A stretch of DNA of 64,000 nucleotides from CAADGN01 sp035443945. Lineage in GTDB: Bacteria; Planctomycetota; Phycisphaerae; Phycisphaerales; UBA1924. Numbering within the stretch: the first letter of the stretch is position 1; every line of letters starts with the position of its first letter. Positions 18,382 through 28,141 of the stretch are shown here, piece by piece. Under the pieces are notes generated by a model. The model saw only the letters and a list, made by a program, of their open reading frames with translations. It searched no databases and was not told where the DNA came from. Location: assembly GCA_035443945.1 (NCBI GenBank), contig DAOMNQ010000003.1, forward strand, positions 15,432 to 79,431, written 5' to 3'. The position numbers and the translations under genes are program-made.

Positions 18382-21300
18382 ATGAAGGGCTCTCGTCGAA
18401 ACCGCCGGTCGATCCGTTCGCTGCTGGGTTCCGTGGGCGCGACGCGCCGGCGCGAGGTGCGCGTGCGGGAGTGCGACTTCGAGCGTCTCGAAGAGCGCAA
18501 ACTGCTGTTCACGCTCACGGTCACACCGGACGTGGTGGACCCCGCGACGGGTCTGGGGCAGGTGACCGCACACTGGGCCTACTTCCGTCCCTACATCACG
18601 ACGGACATCACGATCGACGCTCCCGACGACCCCGAGACGGTGGAGGAGGACTTCAACGACGAGGCCGCGGGCGGCATTCCGCAGAACTTCACCTTCCTCG
18701 AGTCCGAAGTTCGGGTGCTGCACAACTTCGCCCCGACCACGAACTTCCGCATCGCGCAGATGCCGGGTGGCGAGCAGGACGATCTGGGCATCCGCGTCGT
18801 GGCTGTGGGGGGGCAGTTCTGGCAGTTCGACCTGCCGAATATCGGCATCTTCGACACCTTCTCGATCGACATCGTGGACCCGGACGGGTTCGGGCTGGTC
18901 CCGTCGCAGTTCAGGGTGCTGGCCTCGTACTACCTCGTGGACGGCAGCATCGCGACGGACGTCTTCACCGGCAACTCGCTGCTCGCGCTCATTCAGAACG
19001 CGAATCAGAACGAGCGGGCGAACGGGATCGGCCGTCTGGTGCTGAACAACAACCTCGCGGGCCAGGACGTCAACTTTGCGCGGGTGCGCTTCGAGACGGT
19101 GGGATCGGGGAACATGTTCCTCGACAACATGGAGTTCGTCCTGCCCTCGAGCGAGTTGGCCGAGCTGGTCGATGGGCGCGTGCAGGGCATCTCCGCCAGG
19201 CTGACCGGCCCCGTCGGAGCGAGCGTCTCGTTCTTCGACCTCTATGACCGTGCGATGATCAACACGCTGCGCCTGGGCATCCCCGCGAACGCCGACTTTG
19301 CGCTGGGCGATCCGGACGCGGACGGCGTCCCGAACTTCAACGACGGGATCGGCCGGATCGTGTTCGCCAACACGGACTCGCGGACGTCGTTCAACATGAT
19401 CGGCGGCGAAGTCACAGCCGTTGATCAGCCGACGCCCGGCAACGACCGTTTCGAGAACGGGTTCGAGTACTTCATCACGGACTCGATCGAGGGCTTCTAC
19501 GACGATTTCGAGTCGTCCTCCGTCCCGTTCGGGTACACGTGGTACGTCGAGCCGGGCGGCGGCCTGAACGTCGAGGGGCTGCCCCCCGGCCCCGGCTCGG
19601 TCATCATCGGCTCGCCGTTCGTGCGCAACAACGCGAGCGCCAACCTGTACAACCCGCTCGGACCGGCGGCGGGCAACATCGTCACGACCGGCTTCAGCCG
19701 CCCGGACCAGGGCATCTTCGTCCTGAACGGGGCTTCGATCGGGTCGGTGCTCGTGCACGGCATCCTGCACGGCTCGTCGCAGTTCACGGGCGCGGTCGAG
19801 CGCCTTGCGATCGGCTACCTCGTCGGCTCGATCAACGTGGCGGGCGACCTCGGCTCGCTCACCTCAGGCACAGACACCGGGATGTGGGCGGCGGACCCGG
19901 GATACACGCCGCCCTTCACGATCAACAACTTCTACAAGTCCAACGCGGAACTCGTCGTCGGCCGGACGGTGGGAGAGATCGCGATCGCGGGCCGCTCCGT
20001 GATCGACGTGACGGTTCTGGGCGACCTCAGCGACCCGGTCAACCGCCCGCCGCACGAGATCCTGAACTACGTCGAGCGCGAGCACACCTTCGGGATCGCC
20101 GCGGACGCCGACCCACGCACGACGATGCGTGCGATGCTCAACTCCTTCCTGCTGACCGACGCGAGCGACCCGTTCCTGCTGGGCAACCGGCAGAGCGCGG
20201 CGTTCGGCCTGGGCACCTACCGCAACGACTCGATCATGTCGGCGGAGTGGATCGGGTCGATCGGCACCGCCGTGCGCGTGCTCGGCGAACTGGGCTTCGG
20301 CGACACCATCAACGCCGACGACCAGGTCGACGTCTTCGCCTTCGCCAGCGACGCCGCTCAGCCCGTGGTGCTGCAGGTTGACGCGGTGGACACGGACCTG
20401 CTCTTCCGCATCGTGGACGAGCAGGAGCGCACGTTCGTGGCGTCGCGCTTCACGCGCAGTTTCGAGGAATCGCAGTTCCTGCGGTTCGACCCTCCCGCTC
20501 CGGGCGTGTACTACCTCGTCGTCTCCGGTGTCGGGATCGCCTCGGCCACCGACGACAACACCCAGACCGGCTTCGGGTACGCGGCCACGCTCACGGGCCT
20601 GACGCCGACCACACTCGGCGCCTACCGCACCGGCGGCGGGAACGGCAACACCGGCACGAACCCGCCCGGCCTGTCGAACGGCGTCACCGTGCTCAACGGC
20701 AGCGTCGGCTCGTTCCGCTTCGGCACCGGGTACTGGCCGAGCGCCAACGGCGGCGACAGCGAAGCGACGGAGACGTTCAACCCCCGCGGCGTGAGCGAAG
20801 ACAACCCCCTCTCGCACAACCTCGCCAGCGGCACCTTCAGCGTCAAGGGCACGCTCTTCGACGTGACGGCCGGGCGTGACGTCCGCGGCTCTGCGGCCGC
20901 GCCCGTCAACTTCGTCGTGGGCGGCGACTTCGGACAGTTCCACACCGGCCTCAACCCGGCCTTTGGCGCGCAGAACGACGGCCTGGTCGGCGACGTGGTG
21001 TGGACCGAACTGCGCGTCGCCGGTCGCATCGCCATGCTCGACTTCCGCGGCGCGGTCGGGTACGACCAGATCTCGGAGACCGAAAGGGCGCTCTTCCCCC
21101 TCGGCGCAAACGTCATCACGGGCACCGCCGGCGGCGACGGCAGCATCGGCATGATCCGCGTCGGATCGCACGTTCTCGGCGGCACGATGCTCCTCACCAC
21201 GCCCCCCGGCTCGACCGTCGGCGGCATGCTCGTGAGCCAGGACATCGCCTTCGATCCAGGCGACCCGGAGATCGGCATCTGGCTGGGGGACAATCGCGGC

Positions 21301-24300
21301 ATCGTGGCAACGACCGGCTCAGGTTCCGACGTCAGGTTCGTCGACTTCCCCCGCATCGACGTCGGCAACACGCTCAACTCGAGGGTCGAGATCATCGGCG
21401 GGCAGCCCATCGAACTCGTCGACGACGGCGGCGGGCGCGTCCGCATCGAAATCCTCGGGCTGCCCACGGGGGCGATCGGCGGCATCATCCGCTACCTCCC
21501 CATCGATGTCTCGCAGGGCGTCGCCATCGCCCAGATCGACCAGGTCGATCTCACCGGCGGCCGCCAACTGCTCATCACCTCCACCGGCGACCAGGGCGGC
21601 GGCAACGCGCTCGCGCCGATCTCGATCGGGCGAATCAACATTGTCGGCGCGGACGGCGCGGCGGCCATCGGCATCCGCGGATCGGTCGAGGTGGACGTGT
21701 GGCGCATCGTCCAGTCCGGCGGCGAGCGGCTCCAGGCGATCACCAACGAGACGCCGCGAGGCGACATCGTCGCGATCGACGTCGTCGGTGTGGACACGAT
21801 CGACATCCGCACCGGCACGCTCGGGCGCACGCAGGTCTCGGCGTGGGGGCCGAGCCTCATCGGGCCGTTCCTCGGCGTGCAGGGCGGGAAGAACACCGCC
21901 GTCGGAGGGCCGCTCGGCATCGACCAGGGCAGCATCGACGGCGACTGGGCCGGCGGCCTGCACCGTCCCGTCACGAACGTCGACAACGCGCCGGGGACGG
22001 CCTTCCTCGACGACATCGGCGGACCGTTCGACGGCTACCTGAACGGGCTGGTCGCCCGCACCGGCGACGTGCTCAACGTGAACGTGGGCGGCTCGATCGG
22101 CGACGTCATCCTCCAGGACCAGAACGCCACGCTCGTCAGCGTCCGACCCAACTTCGACCGCTCCGTCCCCGCGGGCGAGTTCGAGGGCATCGTCGGCGTG
22201 CTCTACGCGACCATCATCGGCGACGTGAGCGTCGGCATGGGCATCCAGAACACGCGGCACTCGCCGCTGGCCACCGCCGGCATCTTCGCGGACGATGAGA
22301 TCCGTCTCGTCACCGCCGAGGCGGGGATCCACCCGGGCGCGTTCATCTCCGCACCGATCATCGCGCGGAACTCCGTGCCCGGTACCGTCGGGCCTGGCAA
22401 CCAACTGGACGCCCAGGGGATCGGCACGATCCGCCTCCGCGGCGCGAGCATGATCGATGCGCACGCCAGCGCGGAACTGCTGGACGGCTTCTGGCTCTCC
22501 CTCATCTACGTGGACCCGCTGCTGCTGACGGGCAACGTGAACCTCATCGACGGACTGAACGGGAACCTCTTCCGCACGACGGTCCGGGCGGACATCATCA
22601 ACGACGTCCGACTCCAGGACGGCTTCTTCGACGCTTCGATCCTCGACGCCTGGACGCGCATCTTCCGCGTGCAGGCCTCCGGCTACCGCAACAGCACGAC
22701 CCAGGGGACGGAACTGGAGTTCCACCCGGCCGAGATCCTCAGCGGCGGCGAACTCGACCGGCTCTCGACCTTCGGTGCCGCGGGCGACTACAGCGACATC
22801 CGCATCGACGTCTTCGGCTGGATCGTCAACGAGATCTCGGGGCGGAACTTCACCCGCGTGGTTCTCGACGTGAACAACCACATCCCCCGCTTCCGGGCCA
22901 CCGGCGTCATCGCCGCGAGCGCCTTCACGGCCGGCAACATCCAGAACCTGGACGCCAAGGCGATCCGCACCAGCGAGATCGTCGTCTCCGGACCCATGGA
23001 GCGAGTCTCGGTCAGCGACGACATTTACAACACGTTCTTCGCCGTCACCGGACCCCAGGGCCAGATCGACAACATCACCGCGCGCACGCTCTTCAGCGGC
23101 GGCGTCTCCTCCTCCGGGCCGATCGGCACGATCAGCGTGACCGAGGGCGATCTCGCCATCCACGTCGCCACGGACACGTCGCGCGGCACGGTCGGCACGC
23201 TCTCGGCCGCCCGCGACCTCCGCATCACCGCGGACGTGCGCCGGAGCATCAACAGCCTCACCGCCGGCCGCCACATCGGCGACCGAAACAAGCCGGGCAT
23301 GATCGTCGTCCGGGGTGCGCTGCCCACCGTCACCGCGGGCGGCCAGTTGTACTCGGACATCCGCGCCGGCGAGACCATCGGCACGGTCACGCTCGGACTG
23401 GTGCCGAACCGCCCAGGCGACAACCTCCTCGGCCGCGGCTCGATCTACGCCGCCGCACGCATCGGCACGGTCAACGTGACGGGCGACTTCGCGGGAGGCG
23501 TCGTCAGTTACTCCGGCGGCATCGGCGCGGTCAACATCCACGGCGGGTCGTTCCTCCCCACGGCCAGCGTCATCGCCTATGACGGGCACGTCGATTCGGT
23601 GGTCGTCAACGCGGGCAACTTCTACGGGCGAGTCCACGCCGACTGGATCGTCCTCTCCGTCCAGGTGCTCGGCACCGAGGACGGCGTCTTCGGCGACATG
23701 GGCGTCAACCCCTTCCGGTCCGCCGCGACCCCGTACGACGCCTTCCGCAACCAGTTGCCGCCGGGCATGGTCCAGGGCACCGCGATCCAAGGCCCGTCCA
23801 TCACAGCGGGCTGGAACATCGGCAACGTCCTTGTCGACCGCGGCTCCGTCTTCGAGGCCACGATCAAGGCCGACTACGCCATCGGCTTCCTCACCATCGG
23901 CGGCGACCTGCGCAACGACGAACTCACCACCGCCACCGGCTCCGTCATCGCCGCGGGCGACTCCATCCACGCCGTCGCCGTCGGCGGCAGCGTCATGGAC
24001 GCCCTGATCATCGCGGGCGTGCGAGACTTTGGGCAGGACGGCCGCCCCGGCGGACGCGGCATCGCAAACCGCGACTCCACGCAGTCCGGCTTCGTCAATG
24101 CGGTCAACGTCGGCGGCGCGATGGTCCGCTCGAAGGTCGTCGCCGGCATCTGGCACGGGCCGGACGGCGTCTACGGCTCCTCCGACGATCGCACCGAGCC
24201 GGGCGTCTCCTACGTCGCCGAGATCAACGTCGCCGGCGACGTCTTCGAGTCGATGGTCGTCAGCGAGGGCATCGCGCCCGGCGCAACGGCCGGCGGCCGC

Positions 24301-27300
24301 CTCGGCGTGCTCGGACCCGCGCTCCCGGTCAATCACACCAACGCCGCACCCTCCCTGGTCGGCACGCCCGTCCCCTCGGGCGGCTCGCTGGACTTCGCCA
24401 CCGCGACCAACAGCGGCACGATCTTCTTCTCCGGCCCCGGCGCCGTGTCGTTCGATTCAGCGACCAACCGCGTGATCCTCTCGGGTACCACCGAGGCGTC
24501 ATCGGTGATCGTTACCTCCACCACCGGCGCGCTGGTCAACTTCGACGTCGTCTCCACGAACTTCTCGTCCATCGGCCTGCTGCGCATCGAGGCCACCCTC
24601 TTCGGCGACTCCGACGTCTACATCGACCACTACGCCGTCCGCATCGAACTCGGCAACGACGAGGGCACGGGCGACGTGACCATCGGCCAGCACCTCGACA
24701 CGCTCATCGCGGGTCACTTCCGCAACGGCACGATCTCCGCCAAGAACGCCGCTTTCATCACCATCCTCGGCGAGTTCGGCGACAGCGACCCCGACGAGCG
24801 GGGCGAGGTTCTCATCGACGTCTTCACCACGGGGTTCGTCACGTTCGGCGGCACGATGCGCGGGCACGTCAACGTCGACCGCGTCGCCACCTCGATCGCG
24901 CTCGGCGCCCCCATGAGCAGCGGCGTCGTTCGCTCCGGTTCCGCCATCGGATCGTTCACCGCGCCCTCGCTCCTCCGCTCGTTCGTTTCGGCGCGCGATT
25001 TCCTCGACGGCGTCAGTGTCGCGGGCGACGTGGTCGAGACCTCCATCATGATCGGCGGCGACCTCGGCCGCGACGCCGAGATCGGGGGCACGGGCGACGG
25101 CGCGGACCTCGCCACCACCGGCTTCGCAGGCCCCGTGAACATCGGCGGCAGCATGATCCGCTCGAACGTGGTCGCCGGCTTTGCGCGCGGCGCGGACGGC
25201 TACTTCGGCACCAGCGACGACTCCCTCGCCAGCGGGCGGTCCGTCCTCGCTCGGGTCGGCGTCGGCGGCGCCATCCAAGGCTCCAACCGCAACACCGAGT
25301 CCTATCGGATCTCGTCCACCGGCGATCTCGGCGCGGTGACGGTCGGCGGCGCTCCCGCGGCCAACAGCGAGAACTTCCAGATCACCAACCCCCGCCACAC
25401 GCCGCTGCCCATCCAGGTCCGCACGCTCGCCGTCTCGGAGCAGAGCCGCGTCTATACGGCGAATCTCACCTTCAACCAGCCGATGGACTCGTCCAGTTTC
25501 TCCGCGGGCCTGTCGGTCTCGGAGGTGCGCGGCTCGGGCGAGATCGAGATCCGACTCGTAGAGGGGATCGACTACACCCTCAACTACGTCCCGCAGTTCA
25601 ACCAACTCGAAGTGGTCTTCGAGCGCGCCGTCACCGAGCGCGACCTTCCGCAACTCGCCGGCGTGCCCGGTCCGGGCGTCTACCGCTTCGAACTCAACCC
25701 CGACAACGTCCGCTCCTCGCTCGCCCTGGCTCTGCTCGACGGGAACGGCGACGGCATGATCACCCCCGCCGAGCGTTACTCGCAGGACGACATCGTCGGC
25801 GACCCCGGCGACAAACTCGACGCCTTCGCCGGACCCGTCTTCGTGCCCGAGCCGACCACCGGCGTCATCCGCCGCATCGACTTCTACCCGCCCGTCAACC
25901 TCGACATCGTGCTGGACGACAACCACGCGCCGGACGGCCTGCCCACGCCGAACCGTCCCTTCACGCTGCGCGGCTCTATCGGCGACCACCCCGACCACAA
26001 CACCAACCTCTTCCGATTCCCCAACGACACCGACCTCTACCGGATCACGCTCCAGGCCGGTCAGATCCTCCGGCTCGGCGCGATGCAAGGTGCGGCGCTG
26101 TTCGCGGGGCGCGGGCTGATCAACCCCGACGGCGTGCTCGAGGGCGGGTTCGGTCCCAGCGATTACGCCGTTCCTCTCCCCGCCCCTGTCGGCGCGGAGA
26201 CCGACGCCACCTTCGGCGAGGCCTTCCTCATCAAACGCACGGGCGTCTACCACATCCTCGTCGCGAACGTGGGCACGTTCGCTTCAAACTTCGTCCCCAA
26301 CATCGCGTCCTCTCCGGGCGGCGTCGGCGACTACAACTTCACCGTCGAGGTCTTCGACGACGGGAACTCGGGCTTCAACGCCACCTCGAACGCCGGCAAC
26401 GCGGAGCCGCTGGTGAACGCGCCGGCGCCGATCACCTTCGCCGGCGCGGACGGCGTCTTCGGCACGCCGGACGACCTGACGACCCGCGTCATCGGAGACT
26501 TCACATTCACCATCAGCGCGGGCGCGGATGGCGTGCTCGGCACGGCGGACGACTTCGTCACAGGCTCGAACAGCGACGCGTCCGTCACCGCCTTCACCGA
26601 CACCGCCGGCCGCCAGATCGTCAACGTCGAGGCCGCGATCGGGCCTCGCGGCTCCTTCGGCCTGCCCTCGAACGTCACGCCTGACGTGGACGTCTACGCC
26701 CTCAACGGCGGCAACCCCATCGCTGCCGGCTCGCGCGTCCGGGTCACGCTCAAACTCAACGAACTCGGCGCGGACCTCGGCAGCCGCCACCCCGTCACCT
26801 TCGAGAACTTCAGCGGCGGCGTGCAGTTCGGCATCTTCGACATCACCACCGCCTCCGACGTCGACGACGGCCTGCTCGTCTTCTCGCCGTCGCGGTTCAG
26901 CCCGAACGGCTCCACGCCCGGCGAGTTCGCCCGCAACGGGGACTTCGCCTACGGGTACGACGCGAACGGCGACTTCTTCATCGACTTCATCGCGCCCGGC
27001 CGGCTCGAGCTCTCCGGCCAGCCCGCGAAGTACGCCCTCTACGTGCAGGGCATCTTCAACACCGATTACCGTCTCGAGGTCGTGACCGAGGGCGCTTCGC
27101 AGATCTCCAAGCGGTTCCAGAACGTCTACATCGAACTCAACGGCGGCGCGATCGACTGGCTCCAGGCCGGCGGACTCACCACGACGCTCAGGCCCTTCAA
27201 CGCATCCGCACTCGGCTTCACGGGCAAGGCCGCCAACGGCCAGAGCGTGAACGACTACGTCACCACGCGGCTCGTAACCAACCTGCGCAACATCTTCTCC

Positions 27301-27876
27301 GCGGCCGTGGCCGACGCCGGACCGGACGGCGTCGTCGGCACCGCGGACGACGTGGTCGGCCTCGACGTGCGGTTCTCCACCAACCCCAACACCTTCGAGT
27401 TCCAGGACTATTCCACGATCTTCCTGACCACGACGGTCGATCCGATCACGCTCCTCTTCAGCCGCACCTTCGACTTCTTCTCCGAGTCCTACGGCTTCTC
27501 CTTCGGGTCCGACGGGTTCAACTCGTCCCGCACGGACGAGGGCGTCGTGTTCCTCCCGTCGCTCGCGCTGCTGGGTTACTCGCCCTCGCCGGACGGCCTC
27601 GACGCGTTCGTGCAATCGCTCACGGCCGCGGTCGGACGCCGTGTCGGCGAGATGCTCGGCCTGCGCGTCAGCGGCGACTACGACCCGTTCGGCGAGGAGT
27701 TCGACCTCATGGCCGCCAACTCCGTCTCCGACGTCCCCGGCTCGCAGGGTTCCTACTCGCTGCCCGCCACCGGGCGTGCGCTCTCCAACGCGGCCGACAC
27801 CGTGCTGGATACCGACTTCTTCCTCGGGCGCCAGAACGCCAGCCTGCTGCTGGGACGATACGTGCGGCCGCAGTAA
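18382..27876 (+). CDS. Giant secreted/surface protein (3164 residues) with planctomycete N-terminal motif
   Basis: The N-terminus is Arg-rich and contains CDFERLEERKLLF near residues 31-43, the motif shared by many large exported planctomycete proteins and presumed to be a sorting signal. The rest is mostly beta-rich repeats of the type V-x-G-x-[IV]-x-x-[IV]-x-V-x-G that suggest a long beta-solenoid stalk. A pre-peptidase C-terminal-like segment lies near 643-726 (DVFAFASDAAQPVVLQVDAV ... PGVYYLVVSGVG). At least five GxDGxxGTxDD loops (near 1926, 2270, 2690, 2713 and 2980) look like calcium-binding sites. The last ~180 residues resemble a matrixin-type protease domain, but VGRRVGEMLGL stands where HExxHxxG would be, so catalysis is unlikely. 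Likely role: adhesion or cell surface structure. ATG 18382 fits the motif. Confidence 0.85.
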   Translation: MKGSRRNRRSIRSLLGSVGATRRREVRVRECDFERLEERKLLFTLTVTPDVVDPATGLGQVTAHWAYFRPYITTDITIDAPDDPETVEEDFNDEAAGGIPQNFTFLESEVRVLHNFAPTTNFRIAQMPGGEQDDLGIRVVAVGGQFWQFDLPNIGIFDTFSIDIVDPDGFGLVPSQFRVLASYYLVDGSIATDVFTGNSLLALIQNANQNERANGIGRLVLNNNLAGQDVNFARVRFETVGSGNMFLDNMEFVLPSSELAELVDGRVQGISARLTGPVGASVSFFDLYDRAMINTLRLGIPANADFALGDPDADGVPNFNDGIGRIVFANTDSRTSFNMIGGEVTAVDQPTPGNDRFENGFEYFITDSIEGFYDDFESSSVPFGYTWYVEPGGGLNVEGLPPGPGSVIIGSPFVRNNASANLYNPLGPAAGNIVTTGFSRPDQGIFVLNGASIGSVLVHGILHGSSQFTGAVERLAIGYLVGSINVAGDLGSLTSGTDTGMWAADPGYTPPFTINNFYKSNAELVVGRTVGEIAIAGRSVIDVTVLGDLSDPVNRPPHEILNYVEREHTFGIAADADPRTTMRAMLNSFLLTDASDPFLLGNRQSAAFGLGTYRNDSIMSAEWIGSIGTAVRVLGELGFGDTINADDQVDVFAFASDAAQPVVLQVDAVDTDLLFRIVDEQERTFVASRFTRSFEESQFLRFDPPAPGVYYLVVSGVGIASATDDNTQTGFGYAATLTGLTPTTLGAYRTGGGNGNTGTNPPGLSNGVTVLNGSVGSFRFGTGYWPSANGGDSEATETFNPRGVSEDNPLSHNLASGTFSVKGTLFDVTAGRDVRGSAAAPVNFVVGGDFGQFHTGLNPAFGAQNDGLVGDVVWTELRVAGRIAMLDFRGAVGYDQISETERALFPLGANVITGTAGGDGSIGMIRVGSHVLGGTMLLTTPPGSTVGGMLVSQDIAFDPGDPEIGIWLGDNRGIVATTGSGSDVRFVDFPRIDVGNTLNSRVEIIGGQPIELVDDGGGRVRIEILGLPTGAIGGIIRYLPIDVSQGVAIAQIDQVDLTGGRQLLITSTGDQGGGNALAPISIGRINIVGADGAAAIGIRGSVEVDVWRIVQSGGERLQAITNETPRGDIVAIDVVGVDTIDIRTGTLGRTQVSAWGPSLIGPFLGVQGGKNTAVGGPLGIDQGSIDGDWAGGLHRPVTNVDNAPGTAFLDDIGGPFDGYLNGLVARTGDVLNVNVGGSIGDVILQDQNATLVSVRPNFDRSVPAGEFEGIVGVLYATIIGDVSVGMGIQNTRHSPLATAGIFADDEIRLVTAEAGIHPGAFISAPIIARNSVPGTVGPGNQLDAQGIGTIRLRGASMIDAHASAELLDGFWLSLIYVDPLLLTGNVNLIDGLNGNLFRTTVRADIINDVRLQDGFFDASILDAWTRIFRVQASGYRNSTTQGTELEFHPAEILSGGELDRLSTFGAAGDYSDIRIDVFGWIVNEISGRNFTRVVLDVNNHIPRFRATGVIAASAFTAGNIQNLDAKAIRTSEIVVSGPMERVSVSDDIYNTFFAVTGPQGQIDNITARTLFSGGVSSSGPIGTISVTEGDLAIHVATDTSRGTVGTLSAARDLRITADVRRSINSLTAGRHIGDRNKPGMIVVRGALPTVTAGGQLYSDIRAGETIGTVTLGLVPNRPGDNLLGRGSIYAAARIGTVNVTGDFAGGVVSYSGGIGAVNIHGGSFLPTASVIAYDGHVDSVVVNAGNFYGRVHADWIVLSVQVLGTEDGVFGDMGVNPFRSAATPYDAFRNQLPPGMVQGTAIQGPSITAGWNIGNVLVDRGSVFEATIKADYAIGFLTIGGDLRNDELTTATGSVIAAGDSIHAVAVGGSVMDALIIAGVRDFGQDGRPGGRGIANRDSTQSGFVNAVNVGGAMVRSKVVAGIWHGPDGVYGSSDDRTEPGVSYVAEINVAGDVFESMVVSEGIAPGATAGGRLGVLGPALPVNHTNAAPSLVGTPVPSGGSLDFATATNSGTIFFSGPGAVSFDSATNRVILSGTTEASSVIVTSTTGALVNFDVVSTNFSSIGLLRIEATLFGDSDVYIDHYAVRIELGNDEGTGDVTIGQHLDTLIAGHFRNGTISAKNAAFITILGEFGDSDPDERGEVLIDVFTTGFVTFGGTMRGHVNVDRVATSIALGAPMSSGVVRSGSAIGSFTAPSLLRSFVSARDFLDGVSVAGDVVETSIMIGGDLGRDAEIGGTGDGADLATTGFAGPVNIGGSMIRSNVVAGFARGADGYFGTSDDSLASGRSVLARVGVGGAIQGSNRNTESYRISSTGDLGAVTVGGAPAANSENFQITNPRHTPLPIQVRTLAVSEQSRVYTANLTFNQPMDSSSFSAGLSVSEVRGSGEIEIRLVEGIDYTLNYVPQFNQLEVVFERAVTERDLPQLAGVPGPGVYRFELNPDNVRSSLALALLDGNGDGMITPAERYSQDDIVGDPGDKLDAFAGPVFVPEPTTGVIRRIDFYPPVNLDIVLDDNHAPDGLPTPNRPFTLRGSIGDHPDHNTNLFRFPNDTDLYRITLQAGQILRLGAMQGAALFAGRGLINPDGVLEGGFGPSDYAVPLPAPVGAETDATFGEAFLIKRTGVYHILVANVGTFASNFVPNIASSPGGVGDYNFTVEVFDDGNSGFNATSNAGNAEPLVNAPAPITFAGADGVFGTPDDLTTRVIGDFTFTISAGADGVLGTADDFVTGSNSDASVTAFTDTAGRQIVNVEAAIGPRGSFGLPSNVTPDVDVYALNGGNPIAAGSRVRVTLKLNELGADLGSRHPVTFENFSGGVQFGIFDITTASDVDDGLLVFSPSRFSPNGSTPGEFARNGDFAYGYDANGDFFIDFIAPGRLELSGQPAKYALYVQGIFNTDYRLEVVTEGASQISKRFQNVYIELNGGAIDWLQAGGLTTTLRPFNASALGFTGKAANGQSVNDYVTTRLVTNLRNIFSAAVADAGPDGVVGTADDVVGLDVRFSTNPNTFEFQDYSTIFLTTTVDPITLLFSRTFDFFSESYGFSFGSDGFNSSRTDEGVVFLPSLALLGYSPSPDGLDAFVQSLTAAVGRRVGEMLGLRVSGDYDPFGEEFDLMAANSVSDVPGSQGSYSLPATGRALSNAADTVLDTDFFLGRQNASLLLGRYVRPQ

Positions 27877-27903
27877 CCCCCGCAAACCCACGGGCACTCC
27901 ACC

Positions 27904-27935
27904 GGGCCGGTGCGCAAGCGCCGGCCCGTTTCTTG
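27904..27935 (+). terminator. Intrinsic terminator after the giant gene
   Basis: GGGCCGG-T-GC and GC-G-CCGGCCC form a stem around a GCAA tetraloop, followed by GTTTCTT. It lies 28 bases downstream of the stop codon. Confidence 0.75.
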
Positions 27936-28141
27936 TCAAGACAGACACTCCGGAACAAGGGGTTTCCCTCGCAAAGAGAGTGGTAGTGTCGTCGATTTCC
28001 GAGACCGGCTTCGAGAGTGGACCGTGATGTGGTACATTGCCCGTGCCGCGTGGTCTGTCGCCGTGCGGGATGTTGTCGATCGCCCGTCCCCCGGGACGGG
28101 TGTTGAGTGTGAGTGTCACCCGAGTGAAGGAGCATGCAGGG

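Noticed and set aside
16587..18524. Upstream extension of the minus-strand membrane protein frame
   Set aside because: It runs antisense through pheA and has low-complexity, Arg/Pro-rich translation; only the part from about 16586 down looks like a protein.
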